Origin: an uncultured bacterium
Lineage (GTDB): Bacteria > Actinomycetota > Coriobacteriia > Coriobacteriales > Atopobiaceae
Reading direction: 5' to 3'
Length of the DNA: 64,000 nt
Assembly: GCA_905215465.1 (NCBI GenBank)
Contig: CAJMPT010000007.1
Span: forward strand, 11,097-75,096
Below are positions 1 through 9,040 of the stretch, one piece after another. A program made the translations under genes and the position numbers. The first letter of the stretch is position 1, and each line of letters begins with the position of its first letter. Below the pieces are notes generated by a model. It had not been told where the DNA came from, ran no database searches, and was given only the letters and a program-made list of their open reading frames with translations.

Positions 1-1
1 C

Positions 2-1021
2 GGGGCCATCACGCGCGTCGCCTGCGAAGGCGAGCGCTGTTGCGTCATCTCGGAGACCAACGTGGCCCCGCTCTACCTGGAGCAGGTCTCCAGGAGCCTT
101 GAGAGGGCAGGCTACGAGGTCTCGAGCCTGGTCTTTGAGGCCGGCGAGAGGAGCAAGAACGTCCAGACGCTCTCGTGGCTGCTCGAGGGGCTCGCCGAGC
201 GCGCCCTCACCCGAGACGACTGCGTGGTGGCCCTCGGCGGTGGCGTGACCGGCGACATCGCCGGTCTCGCGGCCGCCATATACCTGCGCGGCATCAAGGT
301 CGTCCAGGTTCCCACCTCCCTTCTCGCCATGGTGGACTCCTCCGTGGGAGGCAAGGTTGCCATCGACCTGGCGGCCGGCAAGAACCTCGCGGGTGCCTTC
401 TGGCAGCCCCACGCCGTCGTGGCCGACGTCACCTGCCTGCACAGCCTGAGCCACGGGCTTCTCACCGACAGTTGCGGCGAGGTCATCAAGCACGCCGTCC
501 TTGCCGACGAGGCCCTTCTCGACGAGCTCTGCGAGCGGCCCCTCAACGGCGGCAGCGGCGCCGAGCTCGACGACGCCCACCTGGTCGACGTCGTGGCCAA
601 GAACGTCTCCATCAAGCGCGACGTGGTCAACGCCGACGAGCAGGAGCACGGCGTGCGCCAGACGCTCAACCTCGGTCACACCATCGGACACGGCATCGAG
701 GCCGCGAGCGACTTCGCGCTGGGTCACGGGTCCTGCGTGGCGGCGGGCCTCTGCTGCATGCTGCGAGCCTGCGTCAAGCTCGGCTGGACCGCCCCCGAGC
801 TCGCCCAGAGGGTCGAGAGGTGCGTTGCGGCCCACGGCCTTCCCACCGACACCGCCATTGACCACCAGACCCTGATGTCCTACATGACGCACGACAAGAA
901 GCGCCACGGCGACACGATGAACGTCGTGGTGGCCAGCGACGCATGCGACGTAGCCGTGCGCAAGGTAACCCTGGACGAGCTCGCGCAGATCGTCGAGCTC
1001 GGCTGCGGCACTAAGGAGTAG
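2..1021 (+). CDS. aroB: 3-dehydroquinate synthase (5'-truncated by window edge)
   Basis: Converts DAHP to 3-dehydroquinate, the second shikimate step, in the cytoplasm with NAD and a divalent metal. The frame is open to the left window edge (reading ...VISETNVAPLYLEQV), so the GTG at 62 is internal and the true start lies upstream. About 339 residues are visible, nearly full length for the family. Diagnostic motifs are ALGGGVTGDIAGLAAA (NAD site), PTSLLAMVDSSVGGK, SCGEVIKHAVL and the metal-ligand segment LNLGHTIGHGIE. It is first in a tight operon: the aroA start lies three bases after its stop, and the aroA ribosome binding site (AAGGAG) overlaps its last codons. Confidence 0.97.
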   Translation, partial: GAITRVACEGERCCVISETNVAPLYLEQVSRSLERAGYEVSSLVFEAGERSKNVQTLSWLLEGLAERALTRDDCVVALGGGVTGDIAGLAAAIYLRGIKVVQVPTSLLAMVDSSVGGKVAIDLAAGKNLAGAFWQPHAVVADVTCLHSLSHGLLTDSCGEVIKHAVLADEALLDELCERPLNGGSGAELDDAHLVDVVAKNVSIKRDVVNADEQEHGVRQTLNLGHTIGHGIEAASDFALGHGSCVAAGLCCMLRACVKLGWTAPELAQRVERCVAAHGLPTDTAIDHQTLMSYMTHDKKRHGDTMNVVVASDACDVAVRKVTLDELAQIVELGCGTKE

Positions 1022-1024
1022 CGC

Positions 1025-2332
1025 TTGAACGTCACCATCAGCCCCGCGCGCCTCGAGGGCACCGTCAAGGCCCCGGCCTCCAAGTCCGAGGCCCACCGCC
1101 TGCTCATCTGCGCGGCGCTCTCCCCCAAGACCTGCGACATCGACTGTGACACCACCTCTCAGGACATCGATGCCACGGCCGCGTGCCTGCGCGCCCTTGG
1201 CGCCCAGGTCACCCGCACGAGCAGGGGCTTCCGGGTCGTCCCCATCCCACGCGACGAGAACGGCCGTCCGGCCGCCAGGCGCGGCGCCCTGCTTGACTGC
1301 GGCGAGTCCGGCTCCACGCTGAGGTTTCTCCTCCCCGTGGCGGCGGCGCTCGCCTGTGACGCCCGCCTCACCGGTCACGGCCGCCTGCCCGAGCGACCCC
1401 TCTCTCCTCTCTACGAGCAGCTCGTTGCCCACGGGTCCGTCCTGGGCCCCAAGGGTGTCATGCCCCTGGAGGTCGGCGGCAGCCTCGGGGCAGGGCGCTT
1501 CGTCATCGCCGGAAACGTCTCGTCCCAGTACGTGAGCGGCCTTCTCATGGCTGCGCCGCTTCTGGAAGAGCCCACCGAGGTGCTGGTCACCGAGCCCGTG
1601 GAGTCGCTCCCCTACATCGACCTCACCATCGCCGCACTGAGGGAGTTTGGCGTCGAGGTCGTCCGCGCCAAGGTCGTCGGCCCCGAGGGCCCCGCGCTCT
1701 CGCTCACGGTGAGCCCTAGGACCGCGCTCGTCTCGCCCGGGACCGTCACGGTGGGCGGCGACTGGAGCAACGCCGCCTTCTGGCTCTCGGCAGCCGCGCT
1801 CGGAAGTGCCGTGCGCGTGACCGGCGTCAGCCCAGAGAGCGTCCAGGGCGACCGCGCCGTCCTTGGGGCCCTTGCCCTGCTGGGCGCGCGCGTCTCACGC
1901 CAGCCAGGAGCCGTCGACGTCACCCCCGACGCGCCCCGCGGCACGCACCTGGACGTTCGCAGCTGCCCCGACCTCGTGCCGCCGCTCGCGGCCGTGGCCG
2001 CCTGCGCCGACGGCACCACCACCATCACCGGCGCAGCCCGTCTGCGCATCAAGGAGTCCGACCGCCTAAAGACCATCTGCGCTTGCGTGAACGCACTGGG
2101 CGGACGCTGCCGGACCACCGACGACGGCCTGGTCATCGAGGGCGTGCAGACGCTTTCCGGCGGCACCGTCGACGCCGTCAACGACCACCGCATTGCCATG
2201 ATGGCCGCCGTGATGGCCACCCGCTGCGAGGACCCCGTCACCATCCTTGGCGCCCAGTGCGTCGCCAAGTCCTACCCCGCCTTCTTCGAGGACTACGCGT
2301 CTTTAGGCGGAAACGTCTCCAAGGAGGCCTAG
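1025..2332 (+). CDS. aroA: 3-phosphoshikimate 1-carboxyvinyltransferase (EPSP synthase)
   Basis: Transfers the enolpyruvyl group of PEP to shikimate 3-phosphate. The protein is 435 residues, normal length. Visible motifs are KSEAHRLLICAAL at the N-terminus (substrate-binding Lys), DCGESGSTLRFLLP, RIKESDRLKTI and NDHRIAMMAAV near the C-terminus. The start is a TTG at 1025, chosen because AAGGAG sits six bases upstream and no better start precedes the first conserved motif. It is translationally close-coupled to aroB on one side and aroC on the other. Confidence 0.97.
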   Translation: MNVTISPARLEGTVKAPASKSEAHRLLICAALSPKTCDIDCDTTSQDIDATAACLRALGAQVTRTSRGFRVVPIPRDENGRPAARRGALLDCGESGSTLRFLLPVAAALACDARLTGHGRLPERPLSPLYEQLVAHGSVLGPKGVMPLEVGGSLGAGRFVIAGNVSSQYVSGLLMAAPLLEEPTEVLVTEPVESLPYIDLTIAALREFGVEVVRAKVVGPEGPALSLTVSPRTALVSPGTVTVGGDWSNAAFWLSAAALGSAVRVTGVSPESVQGDRAVLGALALLGARVSRQPGAVDVTPDAPRGTHLDVRSCPDLVPPLAAVAACADGTTTITGAARLRIKESDRLKTICACVNALGGRCRTTDDGLVIEGVQTLSGGTVDAVNDHRIAMMAAVMATRCEDPVTILGAQCVAKSYPAFFEDYASLGGNVSKEA

Positions 2333-2334
2333 CC

Positions 2335-3459
2335 ATGCCCTCGACCATCGGAGAGACCCTCAGGGTCACTGTCTTCGGCCAGTCGCACTCCGCAGGCGTG
2401 GGCTGCGTCATGGAGGGCCTGCCCTCCGGCTTCAAGGTGGACCTCCAGGCGCTTGAGGCCTTCATGGCCAGGCGCGCCCCCGGCAACGCGCCCTGGACCA
2501 CGCCACGCAAGGAGGCCGACGCCCCGCGCATCCTCTCGGGCCTCAACCCGGACGGCCGCACCTGCGGGGCCCCGCTTGCCGCCGTCATCGAGAACACCAA
2601 CACCCGCTCGCAGGACTACGGCAACATCATGGGCGTGCCCAGGCCCGGCCACGCGGACTTCACCGCCTGGGCCAGGTGGCACGGCAACCAGGACATCCCC
2701 GGCGGCGGGCACTTCTCCGGCCGCCTCACCGGGCCCCTCTGCGTGGCTGGCGGCATCTGCCTGCAGTGGCTCCAGAGCCAGGGCGTCCGCATCAGCGCCC
2801 ACGTGGCCGAGTGCGCGGGCGTTGCCGACGACCCCTTCTGCGTGGCAGACAACTCCCGCGAGGCAAACGCCGTTCTCGCCAGCCAGATGGACGCGCTGGC
2901 GGACGGACGCGACTTCCCGACGATAAGCGCCGAGGCGGCCCGGGCCATGACCGAGGCCATCATGGCCGCAAAGGCCGATGCCGACTCCGTTGGCGGCATC
3001 ATCGAGTGCGTGGCCACCGGGCTTCCGGCCGGCGTGGGCTCGCCCATGTTCGACGGCCTTGAGAACGTCATCGCCCGCGCCGTCTTTGGCATCCCCTCGG
3101 TGAAGGGCATCGAGTTCGGCCTGGGCTTTGAGGCCGCACGCGTCCGTGGCAGCCAGAACAACGACCCGTACGAGGTTCGCGACGGCGTCTGCGTGCCCCG
3201 GACCAACAACGCCGGAGGCATCCTCGGCGGCATCTCGACGGGGGCGCCACTGCACTTCCGCTGCGCCCTCAAGCCCATCTCGAGCATCGGCATCGAGCAG
3301 GACTCCGTGGACCTCGAGCGCATGGAGCCCGCGAGGCTCACCGTCCACGGCCGCCACGACGCCACCGCCGTGACGAGGGCCGTCCCCGTGGTGGAGGCCG
3401 TCTGCGCCCTTGCCGTGGCGGACGCCCTTCTCACCTGGCCCGCCGAGCCCAGGGACTAG
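2335..3459 (+). CDS. aroC: chorismate synthase
   Basis: Makes chorismate from EPSP using reduced FMN. The ATG at 2335 follows AAGGAGG at 2321-2327, two bases after the aroA stop; an upstream in-frame extension overlapping aroA is open but has no family similarity. The protein is 374 residues. The family signatures GQSHSAGVGCVMEGLPSG, the basic RRAPGN loop and the GGGHFSGR segment are present, as is the C-terminal HGRHDATAVTRAVPVVEA block. Neighbouring genes supply its substrate (aroA) and use its product (pheA). Confidence 0.97.
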   Translation: MPSTIGETLRVTVFGQSHSAGVGCVMEGLPSGFKVDLQALEAFMARRAPGNAPWTTPRKEADAPRILSGLNPDGRTCGAPLAAVIENTNTRSQDYGNIMGVPRPGHADFTAWARWHGNQDIPGGGHFSGRLTGPLCVAGGICLQWLQSQGVRISAHVAECAGVADDPFCVADNSREANAVLASQMDALADGRDFPTISAEAARAMTEAIMAAKADADSVGGIIECVATGLPAGVGSPMFDGLENVIARAVFGIPSVKGIEFGLGFEAARVRGSQNNDPYEVRDGVCVPRTNNAGGILGGISTGAPLHFRCALKPISSIGIEQDSVDLERMEPARLTVHGRHDATAVTRAVPVVEAVCALAVADALLTWPAEPRD

Positions 3460-3522
3460 CAGCAGGCAAAGAACGGCGCGCGAGCGCAAACCGGAACCAA
3501 CCGTAAGGAACTGACAGGCAAG

Positions 3523-4668
3523 ATGGCAGACCTCTCCCAGCTGCGGTCCGAGATCGACCGCATCGACACCCAGCTCTTCGAGCTCTTCTCCCAGCGCGTC
3601 GACGTCGCCAGGCGCATCGGCGACTACAAGCGCGAGCGCGGACTGGCGGTCTTTGACCCCACCCGCGAGCGCCAGAAGGTGGCCGACGCCGGCCGACGCG
3701 TGCCGTCCGAGCTCTCAACCTACGCGCAGGTGCTCATGGAGCTCCTGATGGAGGCCGCGCGCAGCCAGGAGGTGGATCCGGCCGCCCCCGCCGACGCAGA
3801 CTTCGCGCCCATCGAGCGCGCGGTGGCGTCCACGACCGCGCTCTTCCCCACCACCGCCCAGGTGGCCTGCCAGGGCGTCGAGGGCGCATACTCCCAGATT
3901 GCCGCCGACCGCTTCTTCCGTCACCCCTCCATCAGCTACCTCGACAGCTTCGAGGGCGTCTTCAGGGCCGTCGAGCAGGGCCTCTGCCAGTACGGCGTGC
4001 TCCCCATCGAGAACTCCACGGCAGGCTCGGTCAACAAGGTCTACGACCTCATGATGGAGCATGACTTCCACGTGACGCGCACCTCCCGCGTGCGCATCGA
4101 CCACAACCTACTGGCAAAGCCCGGCACGCGCCTCAAGGACGTCCGCGACGTCTACTCGCACGAGCAGGCCATCAACCAGAGCCAGGCCTTCCTGGCCACG
4201 CTTCCCAACGCCCGAGTCCACGTGGTGGAGAACACCGCCATGGCAGCCAAGCGCGTATCCGAGTCCGACCGCACCGACGTGGCCGCGCTCTCCTCCAGGC
4301 GCTGCGCCGGGCTCTACGGTCTTGACGTCCTCGCCGAGTGCGTTCAGGACCGCGACAACAACTACACGCGCTTTGCCTGCATCTCCAAGGACCTCCAGAT
4401 CTTCCCGGGCGCGGACCGCACGAGCCTCATGGTGGTCCTGAACCACGAACCCGGCTCGCTCTACAAGATGCTGGCGAAGTTCTACGCGCTCGACCTCAAC
4501 CTGCTCAAGCTGGAGAGTCGCCCCATCCCCGAGCGCGAGTTCGAGTTCATGTTCTACTTCGAGGTGGCGGCCCCCGTGGCCTCGCCCGAGTTCAAGACCC
4601 TCATGACCACCATCGGCCAGCACTGCCAGGAGTACCGCTACCTGGGCAGCTACGCGGAGGTGCTGTAA
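3523..4668 (+). CDS. pheA: bifunctional chorismate mutase / prephenate dehydratase (P-protein)
   Basis: Converts chorismate to prephenate and then phenylpyruvate for phenylalanine synthesis. Residues about 1-85 are an AroQ-type chorismate mutase (LRSEIDRIDTQLFELFSQR, ARRIGDYKRERG). Residues about 110-285 are prephenate dehydratase, with QGVEGAYSQIAADRFF, a conserved PIENSTAGSV segment and DRDNNYTRFACIS. The C-terminus is an ACT regulatory domain whose ESRPIP motif is typical of phenylalanine feedback sites. At 381 residues it matches the usual P-protein. Its TAA overlaps the ATG of the next gene, so the two are probably coupled. Regulation by phenylalanine is inferred from the ACT motif. Confidence 0.96.
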   Translation: MADLSQLRSEIDRIDTQLFELFSQRVDVARRIGDYKRERGLAVFDPTRERQKVADAGRRVPSELSTYAQVLMELLMEAARSQEVDPAAPADADFAPIERAVASTTALFPTTAQVACQGVEGAYSQIAADRFFRHPSISYLDSFEGVFRAVEQGLCQYGVLPIENSTAGSVNKVYDLMMEHDFHVTRTSRVRIDHNLLAKPGTRLKDVRDVYSHEQAINQSQAFLATLPNARVHVVENTAMAAKRVSESDRTDVAALSSRRCAGLYGLDVLAECVQDRDNNYTRFACISKDLQIFPGADRTSLMVVLNHEPGSLYKMLAKFYALDLNLLKLESRPIPEREFEFMFYFEVAAPVASPEFKTLMTTIGQHCQEYRYLGSYAEVL

Positions 4669-5954
4669 TGGCAGAGCAGACGGAAGGGGCCATGGCGCCC
4701 TTCGGGCTTCTGGGCCGCAAGCTCGGGCACAGCTGGTCCCCTCAGATCCACGCCCGCCTCGGCAGCGTCCCCTACGACCTCCACGAGCTGGAACCCGAGG
4801 AGCTTGCCGGCTTCGTGCGTGGCGGGTCCTGGCTTGGCCTCAACGTGACCATCCCCTACAAGCGCGAGGCCGCCCAGCTTGCCGACGAGGTGAGCGAGCG
4901 CGTGCTGCGCCTTGGCGTGGCAAACACCCTCGTGCGCAGGACCGACGGCACCATCTATGCTGACAACTCAGATGTCCTGGGCTTTGCCTGGATGCTTGAG
5001 CGCTTCTGCGAGCGCCACCTTGGCGCTACCGCGCCCGAGGCCCTCGGTGCCAAGAAGTGCCTGGTCCTGGGCTCTGGCGGCGCAAGCCAAGCCGTCCGCG
5101 CCGCCCTCGAGGACGCGGGCGCACAGGTCATCGTCATCTCCCGCAGCGGCGACGAGACCTACGAGACGCTCGTGGAGCGCCACGCAGACGCCGCGCTCAT
5201 GGTCAACACCACGCCGGTGGGCATGTACCCCAACTGCCCGGCCACGCCCGTCTCGCGCGAGGACATGGAGAAGATATCCGGCCTGCGAGGCGTCCTCGAC
5301 ATCGTCTACAACCCCGAGCGCACCGGACTCTGCCTCATCGCTGAGGAGCTGGGCATTCCCAGCGAGAGCGGTCTTGCCATGCTCGTCGGCCAGGCGCGCT
5401 TCTCCAGCGAGCTCTTTCAGGGCTGTCCCATCGGGGACGAGCTTCTGGAGAAGATCGAGGTCGAGCTGCGCTCCCTCACCAGAAACGTCGTGCTCATCGG
5501 CATGCCGGGAGCCGGCAAGACCAGCTGCGGCAAGCGCCTGGCGCGCATGCTGGGACGCCCCTTCGTGGACATCGACGAGGCCATCCTGCAGGACACGGGC
5601 CGCTCGGCCGCCCAGATCATCCAGGAGGACGGAGAGGACGCGTTTCGCCAGGTGGAGGCCGAGGTTACCGGCACCTACTGCAAGCGCTCCGGCATGGTCA
5701 TCGCCTGTGGCGGCGGCGTGGTGACGCGCCCGCAGAACCGCGACCTGCTACGTCAGAACGGCCGCGTCGTCCTTGTCGACCGCCCGCTGGACGAGCTCTC
5801 CGACAAGGGCAGGCCCGTCTCGCAGGCCAAGGGCGTGGAGCGCCTGGCTGCCGAGAGGATGCACCTCTACCACGAGTGGGCAGACGTCATACTCAAGTGC
5901 ACCGGCTCGGCCCAGTCCGATGCAGAGCTTGTGAAGGAGCTGCTGCGCCTGTAG
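4668..5954 (+). CDS. aroE-aroK: shikimate dehydrogenase - shikimate kinase fusion
   Basis: One 428-residue protein carries two consecutive shikimate enzymes. Residues 1 to about 270 are AroE: LGHSWSPQIHARL, NVTIPYK (catalytic Lys), NSD, the nucleotide-binding loop GSGGASQAV and NTTPVGMYPN. Residues about 272-428 are AroK: P-loop GMPGAGKTSCGKR, the DIDEAI metal/shikimate site, CGGGVVTR and the lid region KGRPVS. The start ATG at 4668 overlaps the pheA stop (TAATG). An upstream in-frame extension inside pheA was rejected because it is arginine-rich and unrelated to any family. The fusion would allow dehydroshikimate to pass to shikimate 3-phosphate on one polypeptide. Confidence 0.96.
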   Translation: MAEQTEGAMAPFGLLGRKLGHSWSPQIHARLGSVPYDLHELEPEELAGFVRGGSWLGLNVTIPYKREAAQLADEVSERVLRLGVANTLVRRTDGTIYADNSDVLGFAWMLERFCERHLGATAPEALGAKKCLVLGSGGASQAVRAALEDAGAQVIVISRSGDETYETLVERHADAALMVNTTPVGMYPNCPATPVSREDMEKISGLRGVLDIVYNPERTGLCLIAEELGIPSESGLAMLVGQARFSSELFQGCPIGDELLEKIEVELRSLTRNVVLIGMPGAGKTSCGKRLARMLGRPFVDIDEAILQDTGRSAAQIIQEDGEDAFRQVEAEVTGTYCKRSGMVIACGGGVVTRPQNRDLLRQNGRVVLVDRPLDELSDKGRPVSQAKGVERLAAERMHLYHEWADVILKCTGSAQSDAELVKELLRL

Positions 5955-6082
5955 CCGTCCGCGGAAATCATGCGAACGTCCACGGAGCCGCCCGGCAGCG
6001 CAACAAGACCGAAACGCATGCCCACGTATACTCACGTCTCGTTGTTAGCCCGGCAATGCATGAGGACAGAGAGGAAGATCCC

Positions 6083-6997
6083 GTGAACAAGACCATGCAG
6101 ATAGCACGTGACGTCCTTGCCGCCGTCGGTGGGGCCAAGAACGTCACAGCCAACGACATCTGCATGACGCGCCTGAGAATCCTCACGCAGGACCCCTCCC
6201 TCGTGGACACCGAGCAGCTCAGCGGCACGAGCGGCGTCCTGGGCATCGTCAAGCGCGGGACCAACGGCGTCGAGGTCGTCTTCGGCCCCGGCAAGGTGGA
6301 CGGCGTCCACGACGCCATCGCCGGGCTGACGGGCCTCGACTCCGACAGCACGGGCTTCTCCGCCGGCTCTGCCGCTGACGCTGATGCCCTGAGCGTCACC
6401 ATAAGCGAGAAGGACGCCCCGGACGCCGAAGGCGCCGACGTCAACGAAGGCGGCGCCATCGACCTGGACGACATGCGCGAGCTCATGAGCATCCTCGACG
6501 CCGAGGAGAGCGCGGGGCCCGACGCCCCGCAGGACTCCCCCGCCGAGGACCCCGAGGGACCGCGCGTTCTCGTCATCAACGGCCCCAACATCAACATGCT
6601 GGGCATCCGCGAGCCCAAGATCTACGGCAGCCAGTCCTACCAGGCGCTCCTTCAGCTCTGCCAGGAGGCCGCGCACGAGGCGGGCTTTGCCGAGTGCTCC
6701 TGCTTCCAGTCAAACCACGAGGGAGACCTCGTCGACGCCATCCAGGACGCCTACGGCAGCTACGATGGCATCGTAATCAACCCCGGCGCCTACACGCACA
6801 CCTCCATCGCCATCCTCGACGCGGCAAAGGCCGTCGGCCTGCCCATGGTGGAGGTCCACATCTCCAAGGTGGACGAGCGCGAGGAGTTCAGGCAAGTGTC
6901 CTACATCCGCGCCGCCTGCTTCGAGACCGTGACTGGCATGGGCATCGAGGGCTACCGCAAGGCCATCCACGACCTCGCGGAGAAGATCGGGCTGTAG
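6083..6997 (+). CDS. aroQ: PTS EIIB-like domain fused to type II 3-dehydroquinate dehydratase
   Basis: A 304-residue two-domain protein. Residues 1-85 closely resemble the glucose-family PTS EIIB domain: an AAVGGAKNVTANDICMTRLR core in which Cys27 occupies the position of the phosphorylated cysteine (family motif CxTRLR), followed by the VD...GVLGIV...VEVVFG pattern. Residues about 86-158 form an acidic, low-complexity linker. Residues about 160-304 are a complete type II dehydroquinase: NGPNINMLGIREP with Arg176 and Tyr181, SNHEGDLVDAI, NPGAYTHTSIAI and EVHISKVDEREEF. GTG 6083 is preferred because GAGGAA lies six bases upstream; an ATG at 6056 is possible. It ends the shikimate operon. A phosphotransfer or sensory role for the EIIB part is inference. 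Confidence 0.93.
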   Translation: MNKTMQIARDVLAAVGGAKNVTANDICMTRLRILTQDPSLVDTEQLSGTSGVLGIVKRGTNGVEVVFGPGKVDGVHDAIAGLTGLDSDSTGFSAGSAADADALSVTISEKDAPDAEGADVNEGGAIDLDDMRELMSILDAEESAGPDAPQDSPAEDPEGPRVLVINGPNINMLGIREPKIYGSQSYQALLQLCQEAAHEAGFAECSCFQSNHEGDLVDAIQDAYGSYDGIVINPGAYTHTSIAILDAAKAVGLPMVEVHISKVDEREEFRQVSYIRAACFETVTGMGIEGYRKAIHDLAEKIGL

Positions 6998-7030
6998 CCA
7001 CGGACCTATCGCAGGCCCAGTGCAGACATT

Positions 7031-7070
7031 CGGAGCCCGAACCCAATTCCATAACGGATTTGGGTTCGGG
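7031..7070. repeat. intergenic hairpin after the shikimate operon
   Basis: CCCGAACCCAA at 7036-7046 pairs perfectly with TTGGGTTCGGG at 7060-7070 around a 13-base loop, 40-75 bases past the aroQ stop. A terminator role is plausible although no long T run follows. Its flanks GACATTCGG and ATAACGGA recur in the hairpin at 34634-34698. The rest of the 6998-7196 gap shows no gene. Confidence 0.6.
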
Positions 7071-7196
7071 TCCCTGTCATATTGAGGAGAGCTCAACGGC
7101 AGACAAGCTCTCTACCTGCGTCTTTGCAATTTGATTCAGAGAGATGCCCGCAAGCCGCAAACCCAAAACGCAGAGGTGAGGCACCCAGGGGGCGCG

Positions 7197-7799
7197 CTAG
7201 GCCTCAAGCGAGGTGGTGATGACGCCAGCCTCCGTCACCACAAAGTCCACGGCGATGTCGTTGGCATCATGGGGCAGCTCGGCGCAGCTCAGCTGCATGC
7301 TGCGGCAGAGGCCCAGCTTGTGGCCCGGATAGAAGGCCAGGAAGCGGTCGTAGTAGCCGCCACCGTAGCCAATCCGGCGGCCAGAGGTGTCAAACGTGAG
7401 GCCAGGCACCAGGCAGACCGACCCCAGCATCTCGGACGTCCCCAGGCAACGAGAAGAGCCGACCGGCTCGAGGATGCCATGCGCGCCAGGGGCAAGCTCG
7501 GAGAGGGCATGAATCTCGCAGAAGGCCATGGAGTGGGCCGCCTCGTCGCAGCGTGGGACGGCCACGCGCCGACCGGCGGAAAGAAGGCCGGAGATGACGC
7601 CCAGCGTATCCACCTCGGAGCCAAAAGAGACGTAAGCCAGAACCACGGGGGCGGCCTTGACCTCAGGCATCGTCATCAGCCGATCGGCTATACCGGCATC
7701 CGCCGCCTCGCGCACCAGGCGGGGAAGGCGGGCGCGGAAGGCCCGGTAGTGGGCCCTGAGCGATCCCTTGTCGGCATCGGTGCCGCACGAACTTGCCAA
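7197..7799 (-). CDS. 5-formyltetrahydrofolate cyclo-ligase family protein
   Basis: Family enzymes convert 5-formyl-THF to 5,10-methenyl-THF with ATP. The protein is about 200 residues. The C-terminal signature GRRIGYGGGYYDRFLA and the preceding VPGLTFD are diagnostic, and an N-terminal basic segment (LRAHYRAFRARLPR) is typical. The start is uncertain: TTG 7799 has AGGTGAGG just upstream, while in-frame GTG 7808 and TTG 7841 are alternatives. It diverges from trpS. No partner gene is adjacent, although thyA and DHFR lie elsewhere in the window. Confidence 0.9.
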   Translation of the reverse strand: MASSCGTDADKGSLRAHYRAFRARLPRLVREAADAGIADRLMTMPEVKAAPVVLAYVSFGSEVDTLGVISGLLSAGRRVAVPRCDEAAHSMAFCEIHALSELAPGAHGILEPVGSSRCLGTSEMLGSVCLVPGLTFDTSGRRIGYGGGYYDRFLAFYPGHKLGLCRSMQLSCAELPHDANDIAVDFVVTEAGVITTSLEA

Positions 7800-7936
7800 A
7801 GACCTCACCTGTCCCTGCCGAGAACATGCCGTCAAAACCAAACCATTCTAGCAGCGAGCGGGCCGCCTGCGGGGGCGGGCCTTTTGCCGTAACATAGAGG
7901 CCTGCGAAAACCATCGCTCCCAACAAAGGAGAGAAC

Positions 7937-8986
7937 ATGCCTAACGAGGGAAGCTACGAGGCTGCGCTCGAGCGCAGCAACAAGGTCCACGAGGACCTCA
8001 AGGTCAACCCCGGCAAGTACACCATGCTCACGGGCGACCGCCCCACCGGGCGCCTCCACCTCGGCCACTACTTCGGCACGCTGGTCGACCGCGTCCGTCT
8101 TCAGGAGATGGGCGTCCACACCAACGTCATCATCGCCGACTACCAGGTGATCACCGACCGCGACACAACCAAGAACATCCAGGACAACGTCTTCAACATG
8201 GTCGTAGACTACCTCGCCTGCGGCATCGACCCTAAGAAGACCATGATCTTCACCCACTCGGCCGTGCCCGAGGAGAACCAGCTCATGCTGCCCTTCCTCT
8301 CGCTGGTCTCCGAGGCCGAGCTCGAGCGCAACCCCACGGTCAAGGCCGAGCAGGAGGCCTCCGGCCACGAGCTCACCGGCCTTCTCCTGACCTACCCGGT
8401 GCACCAGGCCTGCGACATCCTGTTCTGCAAGGGCAACATCGTCCCCGTCGGTCGCGACCAGCTGCCCCACATCGAGGTCACCAACAAGATCGCCCGCCGC
8501 TTCAACAAGCGCTACGGCAAGGTCTTCCCCGAGGTCACGGGCCTTCTGACCTCCACGCCGCTGCTGCCCGGCCTGGACGGCCGCAAGATGAGCAAGTCCT
8601 ACGGCAACGCCATCTCCATCTCCATGACAGCCGAGGAGACGGCAAAGCTCATCAAGAAGGCAAAGACCGACTCCGAGCGCAACATCACCTTCGACCCCGA
8701 GAACCGCCCCGAGGTCTCCGCACTTCTCACCACCGCCGGCATCTGCTCCGGCCGAGACCCCAAGGAACTTGCGGACGAGATCGGCATGGGCGGCGGCGGC
8801 CAGCTCAAGAAGGTGGTCACCGAGGCCGTCAACGGCCGCTTTGCGGAGATCCGAGAGCGCCGCGAGAAGATCCTGCAGGACCCGGACTACATCCGTGACG
8901 TCATTGCAGACGGCAACCGCCGTGCCAACGCCATTGCCCACGAGACCCTCTGCGAGGTCCGCGAGGCCATGGGAATGACCTACTAG
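7937..8986 (+). CDS. trpS: tryptophanyl-tRNA synthetase
   Basis: Class I aminoacyl-tRNA synthetase of 349 residues. The HIGH-type motif is PTGRLHLGHYFGT and the KMSKS loop is present intact (LDGRKMSKSYGNA). The ATG at 7937 has AAGGAGAG six to twelve bases upstream. The gene stands alone, divergent from the cyclo-ligase. No T-box leader or tandem Trp codons were seen in the short upstream gap, so no attenuation can be claimed. Confidence 0.97.
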   Translation: MPNEGSYEAALERSNKVHEDLKVNPGKYTMLTGDRPTGRLHLGHYFGTLVDRVRLQEMGVHTNVIIADYQVITDRDTTKNIQDNVFNMVVDYLACGIDPKKTMIFTHSAVPEENQLMLPFLSLVSEAELERNPTVKAEQEASGHELTGLLLTYPVHQACDILFCKGNIVPVGRDQLPHIEVTNKIARRFNKRYGKVFPEVTGLLTSTPLLPGLDGRKMSKSYGNAISISMTAEETAKLIKKAKTDSERNITFDPENRPEVSALLTTAGICSGRDPKELADEIGMGGGGQLKKVVTEAVNGRFAEIRERREKILQDPDYIRDVIADGNRRANAIAHETLCEVREAMGMTY

Positions 8987-9040
8987 GCCCCAACGGCGCC
9001 CCGCTTGCGCCAATGCCCAACCACGAAGAGAGGAGACGCC

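Noticed and set aside
7842..7936. T-box or Trp attenuator ahead of trpS
   Set aside because: The gap is under 100 bases with no T-box core sequence and no leader peptide with tandem Trp codons.
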